From assembly GCF_021502725.1 (NCBI RefSeq), contig NZ_JAKFFS010000001.1:1364001-1428000 (forward strand): a DNA stretch of 64,000 nt. Reading direction: 5' to 3'. Positions 54,802 to 63,585 of the stretch are shown one piece after another (positions within the stretch are counted from its first letter, which is position 1; every line of letters starts with the position of its first letter). The notes under the pieces are model-generated. The model saw nothing but the letters and a program-made list of their open reading frames with translations. It was not told where the DNA came from and searched no databases. A program made the translations under genes and the position numbers. The DNA comes from Dyadobacter sp. CY345. GTDB taxonomy: Bacteria > Bacteroidota > Bacteroidia > Cytophagales > Spirosomataceae.

Positions 54802-54868
54802 AATTTTTTGAATGGCTATGTCTCAGAAATGAGAAAAATATACATAAATTAAGACAAAATAATTTGAT

Positions 54869-55792
54869 ATGGGAAATAATAATTTTGATGTAATCATTGT
54901 CGGCGGAAGTTTTGCCGGTCTGTCGGCAGCTATGGCTTTGGGACGAGCCATTCGTAAAGTCTTAATAATTGATGCTGGGAAACCGTGCAATGCCCAAACA
55001 CCGCATTCTCATAATTTTTTAACGCAGGATGGAAAGACTCCGGCTGAGATTTCCGCTTTGGTAAAAGATCAGGTTCTGGCTTATCCGACAGTTAGTTTAG
55101 AAAACGACTTAGTAACTGAGATATCAGGAGAAAACAACAATTTTAAGGTTCAGACTGCGCGTGGAATTCTATATTCTGCCAGAAAAATTCTTTTGGCCAC
55201 CGGTGTGAAAGACATCATGCCATCCATTCCCGGATTTGCAGAATCCTGGGGAATATCAGTCATTCATTGTCCATATTGTCACGGGTATGAATACCGTAAC
55301 CAAAACACCGGCATACTGCTTAACCATGAAATGGCTTTTGAATTTGTCAAGCTGATTGATAACTGGACGCAAAAACTGACGCTTTTCACAAACGGGGTTC
55401 CAATTTTTGATAAAGCGATTTTTCAAAAAATGAAAAATCTTGATTTTAAGATCGTTGAAACAGAAATACGCGAACTTGTTCACGATTCAGGATTTTTGAA
55501 AAGGGTAGTATTCTCCGATGGCAGCTATCAGGAGTTAGATGCGTTATATGCTAAAATTCCTTTCACCCAGCATACCGATATTCCAATCAAACTGGATTGC
55601 GCTTTCGACGATATGGGATACGTCAAGGTGGATGAATTCAAAAGGACATCAGTGAACGGGGTCTATGCCGCAGGAGATATTACGTGGGCATTTCGCTCAG
55701 TGGCTTCGGCGACTGCGGCAGGAACGATGGCCGGAGCTTCTATCAACAAGGACCTTATTGAAGAGAAATTTCAATATATTCTGGGAGTGTAA
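54869..55792 (+). CDS. Thioredoxin-reductase-like FAD oxidoreductase with degenerate NAD(P) site
   Basis: 307 residues. FAD site at the N-terminus: DVIIVGGSFAGLSAAMALGRA; redox pair in IHCPYCHGYE (CxxC); second FAD motif GVYAAGDITWAFRSVASATAAG. The NAD(P) glycine motif between them is degenerate (GILLNHEMAFEF instead of VIGGGxSA), so it may use another electron donor or act as an oxidase. Paired with the TetR gene. ATG at 54869. Confidence 0.88.
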   Translation: MGNNNFDVIIVGGSFAGLSAAMALGRAIRKVLIIDAGKPCNAQTPHSHNFLTQDGKTPAEISALVKDQVLAYPTVSLENDLVTEISGENNNFKVQTARGILYSARKILLATGVKDIMPSIPGFAESWGISVIHCPYCHGYEYRNQNTGILLNHEMAFEFVKLIDNWTQKLTLFTNGVPIFDKAIFQKMKNLDFKIVETEIRELVHDSGFLKRVVFSDGSYQELDALYAKIPFTQHTDIPIKLDCAFDDMGYVKVDEFKRTSVNGVYAAGDITWAFRSVASATAAGTMAGASINKDLIEEKFQYILGV

Positions 55793-55896
55793 TTCTATGC
55801 TGAGGAAAAGTCAAAATTACATTTAGCATCATAGGATTTATTAGTCTATTTCTCTGAGACAAAGAACAGGAAGATATCATTTTGTTATTATCAATG

Positions 55897-56832
55897 CTAC
55901 GAAATTTCAGTTCTAACCTTTTTGACAAAGCTTACATCAACGCCTACCATTGCTGCAATTTTTTCATCATCAAAGGTTGTTTCGGAAAGAAGTGACTTCG
56001 TGAAATCGAGGCTCTTTAAATATATTCCCTGTTGCAAACCCTCTTCTTTCCCCTCAGCCTTTCCTTCTTTTTTCGCTCTCTCTAAAACAAATTCCCTGAT
56101 TCCCATAGTATTTTTGTTTTCAGTTAATTCTTCAATCACTTGCTCAAATTTAACTTTATAATCCTTGTTTTCAAAACGAACATAAAGTTGTAAAAATAAC
56201 AACAGCCCGTCAATTTTTTTCTTTGGAATATTGCGCGTGTACAAGTTTCTGAGAAGTCTGAATTTCAGGTTAAATAATTGCTCGTCGTTCAATCTTTTAC
56301 TTTTCAAACCGAGAAGAACTGTTAATATTGCGATCGAAAAAGGGTTGTCGTCATCTTCAAGCTGCTTTTCGTCCTGGTCAAGCACTTTGCAGGTATTGAA
56401 TTTAAAAGAATTCACTGTGCCCATAAAGTTGGTTTCATAACTATTAATATGATAGGATTTATTCGCGTCTGTAAATACTGCTATCGCAGTAATCGGAACG
56501 CGATAACGATCCAGAATACGATAATAGTAAGTAAACATCCGGAGCGAAAAATCTTTGTCTTTTTGTCCTTGTACTTCGATATGGGCTAAAATCCATTTGG
56601 TTTCTCCCTTCTTCGTCAGGACTTTAACCAGCTTGTCAACGTGTTTCGGTGCTATACTTTCCTCAGTTGAAAACAGATCGGAAAGTTCTTTATCCAGATA
56701 AGTGAATCCTTTCTTTATATCAAAAACCTCATCGGCATTGGGAAAGAAAAATCTCAGAAAGTCGTCGAAAATATTTTCGAGTAATCCTTTCCATAAAGCG
56801 TCGTCAGTACGTCTGATGTGTAATTTTGTCAT
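55897..56832 (-). CDS. Rpn-family (PD-(D/E)XK) recombination-promoting nuclease/putative transposase
   Basis: 311 residues from the ATG at 56832 (an upstream non-ATG extension to 56883 is rejected because it crosses the terminator hairpin). The pattern WILAHIEVQGQKDKDFSLRMFTYYY contains the PD-(D/E)XK core E-x-Q. Near the end comes a low-complexity Lys/Glu/Gly run (KKEGKAEGKEEGLQQG) typical of this family, then a helical tail. Rpn proteins are DNA nucleases that raise RecA-independent recombination; they are often horizontally spread. Single gene. Confidence 0.85.
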   Translation of the reverse strand: MTKLHIRRTDDALWKGLLENIFDDFLRFFFPNADEVFDIKKGFTYLDKELSDLFSTEESIAPKHVDKLVKVLTKKGETKWILAHIEVQGQKDKDFSLRMFTYYYRILDRYRVPITAIAVFTDANKSYHINSYETNFMGTVNSFKFNTCKVLDQDEKQLEDDDNPFSIAILTVLLGLKSKRLNDEQLFNLKFRLLRNLYTRNIPKKKIDGLLLFLQLYVRFENKDYKVKFEQVIEELTENKNTMGIREFVLERAKKEGKAEGKEEGLQQGIYLKSLDFTKSLLSETTFDDEKIAAMVGVDVSFVKKVRTEIS

Positions 56833-56835
56833 AAT

Positions 56836-56871
56836 AAAAAAGAGAAGCCAGCTTTTACAGTTGGCTTCTCT
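56836..56871 (-). terminator. Terminator of the sugar dehydrogenase/epimerase operon
   Basis: AGAGAAGCCA (56841-56850) pairs with TGGCTTCTCT (56862-56871), loop of 11; on the minus strand a T-run follows. The hairpin ends 8 bases before the Rpn ATG, so it also forms part of the Rpn 5' leader. Confidence 0.9.
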
Positions 56872-56903
56872 AAGACGTAACAATTTAGTTTAGGTTTCAA
56901 TAG

Positions 56904-57839
56904 TTAACCAATAACTTTTGTCAGATTAGTATAACAGGTCTGAATCGTATCAAAGGATGGAGCCAGGTCATATTCGACAAAGAAATATTTCATTCCTGAA
57001 ATTTTCGCAGCATCAAATATTCGTTTAAATTCTACGACTCCATTTCCAACTTCTGTGATCGTCTGAAGATCTTTTTTGATATCTTTCACATGCCATAACG
57101 GGAAACGGCCCGGATGTTCTTTGAACAATGCAACAGGATCCTTTCCGGCTTTGGTTGCCCATGCAAGGTCCAGCTCCATTTTTACGAGGTCTTTATCTGT
57201 CTGTGAAAGAACCAGTTCATATGCCGTTTTCCCTCCCTCTACTGGATCAAATTCTGTTGCATGATTATGATACGCAAACTCTATTCCAGCTTTTTTAGCG
57301 GCCTCTCCCGTTTTTTGGAACATTTCGATTGAATTTTTCACTTCATCCATTGTTCCGACCGGCGTACTGGCACAAACCAGAAAACTTAGCTGAGCTTCTG
57401 CCGCATCATCCACCAACTGCTGATAATTGTCTCGAAGATTCATCATCACAGGAATTGTGATAGGTTTTCCATCTGAACCAACTGGCATTTTTCGCCCCGG
57501 AGGCATTTTAAACGGCGCTCCAAGTGCATGATGTGCACGCCATTTCAAGCCAAGATCTTCCGCCAGTTTTTTGAATTCCTTTGGCTTATACCCATAATAT
57601 CCCCCTCGTGTGCTGAATGCAGTTTCTATTTCCTTATATCCGATGGAAGCAATTTTTTCAAGTGTAGCTTTCGGGTCATTGTTCATTTTCTCGAAAACCG
57701 TGAACAATTGAATGCCAACGGGTTTTTCAGCTGCAAATAACTCAGCTATTCCCGATGCTTCTGATAAATATGGTAAGGCAAGACTTCCTGCCGCTAACGC
57801 GCCCGCTTTTTTTAGAAAACCTCTTCTGTTATCGTACAT
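56904..57839 (-). CDS. Exported TIM-barrel sugar phosphate isomerase/epimerase-like protein (Tat-type signal)
   Basis: 311 residues. The N-terminus MYDNRRGFLKKAGALAAGSLALPYL carries a Tat-like signal (basic, hydrophobic, with RRGFLKK). The body is the xylose-isomerase-like barrel: IGYKEIETAFS, FAYHNHATEFDP, VKMELDLAWATKAG, PLWHVKDIK and FFVEYDLAPS hold the metal ligands of the family. It lies 36 nt downstream of the sugar dehydrogenase gene, same operon. Substrate likely a sugar or its oxidised form. Confidence 0.88.
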   Translation of the reverse strand: MYDNRRGFLKKAGALAAGSLALPYLSEASGIAELFAAEKPVGIQLFTVFEKMNNDPKATLEKIASIGYKEIETAFSTRGGYYGYKPKEFKKLAEDLGLKWRAHHALGAPFKMPPGRKMPVGSDGKPITIPVMMNLRDNYQQLVDDAAEAQLSFLVCASTPVGTMDEVKNSIEMFQKTGEAAKKAGIEFAYHNHATEFDPVEGGKTAYELVLSQTDKDLVKMELDLAWATKAGKDPVALFKEHPGRFPLWHVKDIKKDLQTITEVGNGVVEFKRIFDAAKISGMKYFFVEYDLAPSFDTIQTCYTNLTKVIG

Positions 57840-57875
57840 AAAAAAAGAAAATTAGTAGGTTAAAATCTTTTTAGA

Positions 57876-60710
57876 CTATTGCTGAAATTTAATCTTGGAA
57901 AAAGACATTAAAGGCTGAATTGCCTTTGCTTCATCGTTTTTAAACACAATATATATGTCATGTTTTCCAGTGGTATCTTTCAATTTGATCTTTACCGGCG
58001 GCCGTGCAAATGGATTGCGTCGCTTGGCAGGTTCGCCTGGTTTCGCATTTTTCTTTTCACTTTCCATTTCAGCCATTACTTTGGCAATATCTACTTCCGG
58101 CGCTATTTCAACCTTTTCTGTTCCGACTACCGGCCCTGTTGGCGAGTCCAGTCTTACCTCGACAGTTCCTCCGACGCTTCCTTCTCTTCTTTGCGCCGAC
58201 GCATCAAGTTCAAGTTGATCAATACCCGAAAGATCGATGTTCTCCAATGCCAGATAACTGTCATTGAACGTTACCATACTAAAACCTAAACCTGCAACAC
58301 CCAGTGCTTTTAATTCCGTGCCTTTGGTAATAGGTGCCTCAGCTGCAAATACTTCCGGATTTCTCAAGACTATCATTTCCTCGGAGGTTTGTGCCGGAAT
58401 TGTTTTTGCGCCGCCCACGGCCCGATCGGTAAAAGCAGCGCGAATAATCACAGAGCCTTTTCCATTATCACCCTTTGGAATTTCTGGTTTATAATCACCT
58501 TTAATAGGTAGCGTGCTTAGCGTTTTGTCAGTACTGTTCAAAATATATTTGACGATTACTTCCGCATCGGCAACCGGTAGGGCAGGGTGTGCTGCCATTG
58601 CAACTTCTCCCCATACACCCGAACCGCCTTCCAAAACTTTTTTGACAAGTTTTTCAAGCGCACCCGACTGACCTTTGTATTTATTAGAAACATCAGCGAA
58701 AGATGGCCCAACAGATTTTGTATTTGGCTGATGACAAACTTTACAGTCACTTTTGCTCATCAAAACCTGGGCAACTGCAAACTGCGTGGATGCGTCCACA
58801 CTGCGCTGACTTTGAATAACTTCTGCATAATCGAAACCCTCTGACGTATAGTCAATACTGACAGCGACCTGGTCTGGTTTAATTTTTCCGTCTGATAAAC
58901 TTCCATCTTCTTTGTCGCTCACATTTACTGCATAGGCAATAGGTTTATCAGCGAAGAAAAAGGTCTTATTCCCAGCAAGATCCACTGAAACTTGTGGCGG
59001 CTCGTTGCCTGCCACGATTTTCAATGATTGCGTATTGCTTGCTCCTTTTGCATCCGTTACCGTCAAACTGGCTGTATAAACACCCGACTTGGCAAACGAA
59101 ACTGTTGGACTGGCTGTTGCAAAAGTCTGTGGTGCAACACCAGCTCCTGTGATTTTCCAACTGTATTTTAATGCATCTCCATCAAAATCTTTTGTTCCTT
59201 CAGAAGATAATTTCGCTGAAAATGGAACCGTTCCGCCTTTTTTATCCGTCGAAACCTGAACAATTGGCTTGCGGTTGCCACCGTTATATTCAATTCTTAC
59301 CAAACGGGAATTATCACTTTTTCTGAACCAGTTGCTGCCATATTCCAGAATATACAAATCGCCGTCCGGGCCAAATTTAATGTCTATAGGCTGTACCGGA
59401 TGGTAACCCGGAAGAACGCGTTCCATGGAATCATAATCTCCGTTTTCCTTCATGGATATCGCCATGATCCAGCCGCGTGAAAAGTCTGCCGCGATCCATT
59501 TATTTTCATAGTACGCAGGCCAAGGACGTTTCGGATTTACAAAATCTGATTTGTGATATACCGGTCCACCCGTTGCACTTCTTGAACCAGAGCCAACCAA
59601 TGGGAATTTTTCAGAAACACCATAAGGATAATAAATAAAGTTTGGAGCCGTTGAAGGAAGTTCTTTTAATCCGGTATTGTTCGGTGAAGAATTGATCAGA
59701 TTGTTCGGATCTTTTTTCTCCAAAGGTTTATTCGCTGCATAATCATAAACCGGAAAAGCCTGGTTATCGGCAACAAACCATGGCCAGCCGAAATTACCCG
59801 GTTTTCGCGCCTGATTTAATTCGTCATAACCTCTCGGTCCGATATCCGAATCTTCATTTGCATCAGGCCCCACCTCACCCCAGTATACATAACCGGTTTT
59901 GCTGTCAACAGCAATTCTCCAGGCGTTTCTGTGACCCATAGAATAAATTTCAGGACGGGTTTTTGCAGTTCCTTTTGGAAAAAGATTTGCTTCGGGAATT
60001 GTATACGTGCCGTCTGGCTCAGGATGAATTTTTAGAATTTTCCCTCTCAGATCGTTTGTATTTCCCGCGTGTCCCTGATCATCCCAACTGCTTCTTCCCT
60101 CACGCTCATCCGTCTGCGCAGCTTTCTGATTGCCGGTATTGTTACCAACGGTCAGATAAAGATTCCCAGACTTGTCCCAGGTCATACCGCCACCCGTATG
60201 GCAGCAAACTTCGCGTTGGGTTTCAACTTCTAAAACCGTCTTTTTCGAACTCTCAACCAACTGGTCTTCTTTGATTTCCCACCGTGTAAGAATGTGTTTT
60301 TTCTCTGTCGGGTGTGCGTAATAGAGATAGATCCAGTGATTTTTTTCATAATTTGGGTCCATCGTAAATCCCATCAAACCTTCCTCAGCTTCTTTAACCA
60401 CACCATCTGCGCCCGTATACTTCGTATTGACGGGAATCATAGCAATCAGATCTGTTGATTTGGTTGCTGCATTATACTTTTTCAGCGCACCTTTTCTTTC
60501 AATAATGTAAGCAGATCCATCTTTTAATACTTCAAAAACCATGGGTTCATCCAGATTTTCGGCAACCACAACGGGTGTAAATCGACTTTCATCTGGTTTT
60601 GGCGGACTGTCTTGGACAGTGAAAGAAGCCAGGAATGCGAGCCCGGCGACTTTTAAACTTAATTTTGTAAAACGAAGAATTCGGGGATACATCGCGGATA
60701 GATTAATCAT
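57876..60710 (-). CDS. PQQ-dependent sugar dehydrogenase (glucose/sorbosone type) with PKD, cytochrome c and carbohydrate-binding domains
   Basis: 944 residues. Signal peptide at the N-terminus (start ATG at 60710, or the second ATG at 60692). Residues about 45-470 are a glucose/sorbosone-dehydrogenase beta-propeller (EVCCHTGGGMTWDKSGNLYLTVGN, SMGHRNAWRIAVD). Then a PKD domain (FDGDALKYSWKITG), a cytochrome c domain with SDCKVCHQ (heme site near residue 655) and a C-terminal CBM6-like domain (TTGKHDIYIVFKND). It should oxidise a sugar in the periplasm or at the surface and pass electrons through its own heme. First gene of the operon. Confidence 0.88.
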   Translation of the reverse strand: MINLSAMYPRILRFTKLSLKVAGLAFLASFTVQDSPPKPDESRFTPVVVAENLDEPMVFEVLKDGSAYIIERKGALKKYNAATKSTDLIAMIPVNTKYTGADGVVKEAEEGLMGFTMDPNYEKNHWIYLYYAHPTEKKHILTRWEIKEDQLVESSKKTVLEVETQREVCCHTGGGMTWDKSGNLYLTVGNNTGNQKAAQTDEREGRSSWDDQGHAGNTNDLRGKILKIHPEPDGTYTIPEANLFPKGTAKTRPEIYSMGHRNAWRIAVDSKTGYVYWGEVGPDANEDSDIGPRGYDELNQARKPGNFGWPWFVADNQAFPVYDYAANKPLEKKDPNNLINSSPNNTGLKELPSTAPNFIYYPYGVSEKFPLVGSGSRSATGGPVYHKSDFVNPKRPWPAYYENKWIAADFSRGWIMAISMKENGDYDSMERVLPGYHPVQPIDIKFGPDGDLYILEYGSNWFRKSDNSRLVRIEYNGGNRKPIVQVSTDKKGGTVPFSAKLSSEGTKDFDGDALKYSWKITGAGVAPQTFATASPTVSFAKSGVYTASLTVTDAKGASNTQSLKIVAGNEPPQVSVDLAGNKTFFFADKPIAYAVNVSDKEDGSLSDGKIKPDQVAVSIDYTSEGFDYAEVIQSQRSVDASTQFAVAQVLMSKSDCKVCHQPNTKSVGPSFADVSNKYKGQSGALEKLVKKVLEGGSGVWGEVAMAAHPALPVADAEVIVKYILNSTDKTLSTLPIKGDYKPEIPKGDNGKGSVIIRAAFTDRAVGGAKTIPAQTSEEMIVLRNPEVFAAEAPITKGTELKALGVAGLGFSMVTFNDSYLALENIDLSGIDQLELDASAQRREGSVGGTVEVRLDSPTGPVVGTEKVEIAPEVDIAKVMAEMESEKKNAKPGEPAKRRNPFARPPVKIKLKDTTGKHDIYIVFKNDEAKAIQPLMSFSKIKFQQ

Positions 60711-61066
60711 ATAGTAAGGTTAAAAATAACACTCATGAAATATACTAATATTTTAAGAAATTTTAGTTAAAAGTAAAGAGGTGTCTGATGCTTGATCCGG
60801 CACTCTTCTTTCTATGTATTAATATTAAATTCAAAATATATTGATAGCCAGCAACTTATTGGGGATAAAAATCTGCACGGTATTATCGTGCCTTTTTCAA
60901 CAGTAGAGAAATGTATCCTTGGTTTTGTGTTAAAAAGAATCAGATCCTGTGCACTTCGTCTTGCATAAAAATGGAAATAACTTTATCTTAAAAAATATCA
61001 TGACAAATTCTTGGCTATATTTGCAGCCTCTGAATAGACGTACGAGCGAAACTATTTTTATAGAAA
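60711..61066. other. Divergent intergenic region
   Basis: 356 AT-rich bases between the sugar dehydrogenase (minus) and the MbnP-type operon (plus). TATATTTG at 61016-61023 is annotated as a promoter element; no gene or hairpin otherwise. Confidence 0.55.
61016..61023 (+). promoter_or_regulatory. Putative -7 element of the copper-module operon
   Basis: TATATTTG matches TAnnTTTG exactly, 43 bases before the TTG start at 61067. No -33 match was found. Confidence 0.45.
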
Positions 61067-61459
61067 TTGAAAAGCACTAAAAAACAATGGATAGCAATGA
61101 GTTTGCTGACGCTGATGCTTGTAAAAGCATGGGTACTTCCGTTGTTATATCTGGACTTTGAAATTCGCCGAGATTATATTGTTGCCAATTTATGCGTGAA
61201 CCGTGATAAGCCAATGATGCATTGCAATGGTAAATGTTACCTTGCCAAACGTATCGCCGATGCCAAAGAAAAAGATGCCAGACAAGCTGAAAATGATTAT
61301 TTGTCACATCTTATTTATCAGGTAATGGACAGCAGGGAAGTGTTATTTTCAGCAGCTCCTGTGACATTTGAAACCAGTACATCCATTCACTATCAGTACA
61401 ATTCTCCATTTTCAGCGCGTAATCCGATTGCCGATATTTTTCATCCGCCGCTGGTTTAA
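61067..61459 (+). CDS. Small membrane-anchored Cys-rich protein of the MbnP/MbnH module
   Basis: 130 residues from a TTG start; the ATG at 61097 is the alternative, but the TTG start gives a basic N-terminus (MKSTKKQWIAMSLL) followed by a membrane helix. A short Cys-rich motif follows: LCVNRDKPMMHCNGKCYL (Cys-x9-Cys-x3-Cys with two Met and a His), a plausible copper site. The remainder is acidic and likely extracytoplasmic. No family name is known to me. First gene of the copper-type operon. Confidence 0.7.
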   Translation: MKSTKKQWIAMSLLTLMLVKAWVLPLLYLDFEIRRDYIVANLCVNRDKPMMHCNGKCYLAKRIADAKEKDARQAENDYLSHLIYQVMDSREVLFSAAPVTFETSTSIHYQYNSPFSARNPIADIFHPPLV

Positions 61460-61595
61460 CTGATTTATTTTAGAGGTATTTACAAAATTGTGTTTGCTCA
61501 AAGGGCAGATTGTCAGCACTTTTTGGTTCATTCTGAACTGAGAGCTCAACCATTGTATTTACTGCTTTTCAAATTTTCAGTTTAAACCTTATGTT

Positions 61596-62417
61596 ATGAA
61601 AGTTGAATTTTCATTCATCTATATATTCCTGTTTACAGCATTTCTCCTTTCTTCTTGCAGTTCTGATGAGGCTGAACCGGAAACGAATTCCGAGGGGAAA
61701 GGGGACATCGTTTTTTATTTTGACAATACCGTTGGTAACGAGCTTCTTGCGCTCAACAATACTACATATAAAAATTCAAGTGGAGAAAGTTTTCGGGTTA
61801 CTGGTCTGAGCTACTATGTTTCCAATTTTAAACTTCAGAAGAAAGCTGGTGGCGAATACGTTATTCCACAGGATTCCAGCTATTTTTTGATTATCGCCTC
61901 AGACAAAAACTCGTATGAGGTGCGGTTGGAGAATATTCCGGTCGGTGATTATTCCGGGGTATCATTTTTATTGGGCGTGGATAGTGCCAGGACGGTTTCT
62001 GCTTCAGGGAATCGCAAAGGTGTTTTAGATATCGCTGCAGGTCAGCCAGGCGCTGCTATGTATACGAATGCTAATGACGGATATACATTTCTGAAATTTG
62101 AAGGTACCTCTGCATCCGCACCCAGTGGCAAGTTCGAATATCAGATTAAAGGTTTTGGAGGCGCAGCCACAAAAACCGCAAATAATATTAAAACAATAAA
62201 TATTCCATTTACGGGTACGGTGGCCAGTGTAACAACGTCAAAATCGCCGCAGGCACATCTTCTGATAAATATTTTGAAAATATTTGACGGGAATACAAAG
62301 GTAAGCATTGCAGGTTTGCCGCAAGCTACGACGCCGGCATTGACTGTACCGTTAGCCAATAACCTAATGACGATGTTCACATTGGATCATATTCATCCGA
62401 CTTCCAGTGCTCATTGA
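61596..62417 (+). CDS. MbnP-family lipoprotein lacking tryptophan
   Basis: 273 residues with a lipoprotein signal (lipobox LSSC, Cys21). The MbnP frame is clear: FDNTVGNELL, VTGLSYYVSNFKL, GDYSGVSFLLGVDSA, AAMYTNANDGYTFLKFEG and a C-terminal MFTLDHIHPTSSAH. In characterised MbnP the partner MbnH oxidises a Trp to kynurenine to make a copper site; here the whole protein has no Trp, and the usual MYW-like position reads MYT. His-rich ends may bind metal instead. ATG at 61596; MbnH homologue follows 18 nt downstream. Confidence 0.85.
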   Translation: MKVEFSFIYIFLFTAFLLSSCSSDEAEPETNSEGKGDIVFYFDNTVGNELLALNNTTYKNSSGESFRVTGLSYYVSNFKLQKKAGGEYVIPQDSSYFLIIASDKNSYEVRLENIPVGDYSGVSFLLGVDSARTVSASGNRKGVLDIAAGQPGAAMYTNANDGYTFLKFEGTSASAPSGKFEYQIKGFGGAATKTANNIKTINIPFTGTVASVTTSKSPQAHLLINILKIFDGNTKVSIAGLPQATTPALTVPLANNLMTMFTLDHIHPTSSAH

Positions 62418-62435
62418 TTATAACTGTCAAAATCT

Positions 62436-63575
62436 GTGAAATCAATTAGAAAATTAATACTTCAAAAAGTTTTGGTAATGCCTGCTTTGGTATTATTGAC
62501 AGGTGCGGCGTGGCTTACGGTGCTGGTTGGTGCTTGTAAATCGGAGGATAGTGTCGAGCCCGAAGATAATGCTCCAACGCTATTGGTATGGAAAAAGCCT
62601 GCTAATTTTCCGGATCCGGTTTATGACCTATCAAAAAATCCATTAACCGTTGAGGGCGTTGAACTTGGGAAATTTTTGTTTTATGATGGAATGCTTTCCC
62701 GGACCAATGTTATTGGCTGTGGAACCTGTCACCAGCAACAATCAGCGTTCACACATCATGGTCACGAATTGAGCCACGGTGTTGATGATCAGCTCGGTAA
62801 GCGAAATACGCCTTCGATTCAGAACATGGCCTGGAACCCACTTTTCTTTTGGGACGGCGGCGTTCGTGATATGGATTTTGTTCCTTTCAACCCGATTGAA
62901 AATCCTGTTGAAATGGGAGAAACAGTAAATCATGTTTTAGAAAAACTAAGGTTAACACCGGATAAATCAGCCAAAATTCCAGTCGATTATCCAAATATGT
63001 TCAAAGCCGCGTTTGGCACGCCTGAGATTACGACTGAACGCATGATGAAAGCCCTTTCCCAGTTTATGACTACGCTGGTTTCTGCAGAGTCGAGGTATGA
63101 CAAATTCGCGATGGGCGACGTAACGGCACTTTCTGTGGAGGAGAAGGAAGGATTAATACTTTTTCGGAAAAATTGCAGCTCCTGCCACGAGGGCGAATTG
63201 TTTACCAATTTCAGTTTTCGAAACAACGGCTTGGCGCCTTTGAAAAACGAAGATCTGGGACGGTTTGATGTTACCCGCAGAGAATCAGACCGAAATACCT
63301 TTAAGGTTCCGAGTCTGCGAAATGTGAGTTTTACTGCGCCTTATATGCACGACGGCCGCTACAAAACGCTGGGTGAAGTACTTGAACACTATACCGACAA
63401 GGTGACGAATTTGCCAACGCTGGACTCTGCATTTATTCAGAAAAGTGGAAAAACAGGTCTAAACCTGACAGATATCGAAAAGGAAAGTATCATTGCGTTT
63501 TTGAGAACGCTTAGCGACGATAATTTTATAAAAAATAATGCTTTTTCCGATCCGGGAATTGGTAACGCCTTTTAA
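62436..63575 (+). CDS. MbnH/MauG-like diheme cytochrome c peroxidase-family enzyme
   Basis: 379 residues from a GTG start, with a lipobox LVGAC. Two heme c sites are visible, IGCGTCHQQ and KNCSSCHEG, in the order of bacterial diheme peroxidases; FTAPYMHDGRYKTLGEVLEHY is the conserved distal segment. MbnH uses bis-Fe(IV) chemistry to oxidise a residue of MbnP. The pairing with an MbnP homologue that lacks Trp means the target residue here must be another one, for example Tyr, or the reaction differs. Confidence 0.9.
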   Translation: MKSIRKLILQKVLVMPALVLLTGAAWLTVLVGACKSEDSVEPEDNAPTLLVWKKPANFPDPVYDLSKNPLTVEGVELGKFLFYDGMLSRTNVIGCGTCHQQQSAFTHHGHELSHGVDDQLGKRNTPSIQNMAWNPLFFWDGGVRDMDFVPFNPIENPVEMGETVNHVLEKLRLTPDKSAKIPVDYPNMFKAAFGTPEITTERMMKALSQFMTTLVSAESRYDKFAMGDVTALSVEEKEGLILFRKNCSSCHEGELFTNFSFRNNGLAPLKNEDLGRFDVTRRESDRNTFKVPSLRNVSFTAPYMHDGRYKTLGEVLEHYTDKVTNLPTLDSAFIQKSGKTGLNLTDIEKESIIAFLRTLSDDNFIKNNAFSDPGIGNAF

Positions 63576-63585
63576 CATATTAACA

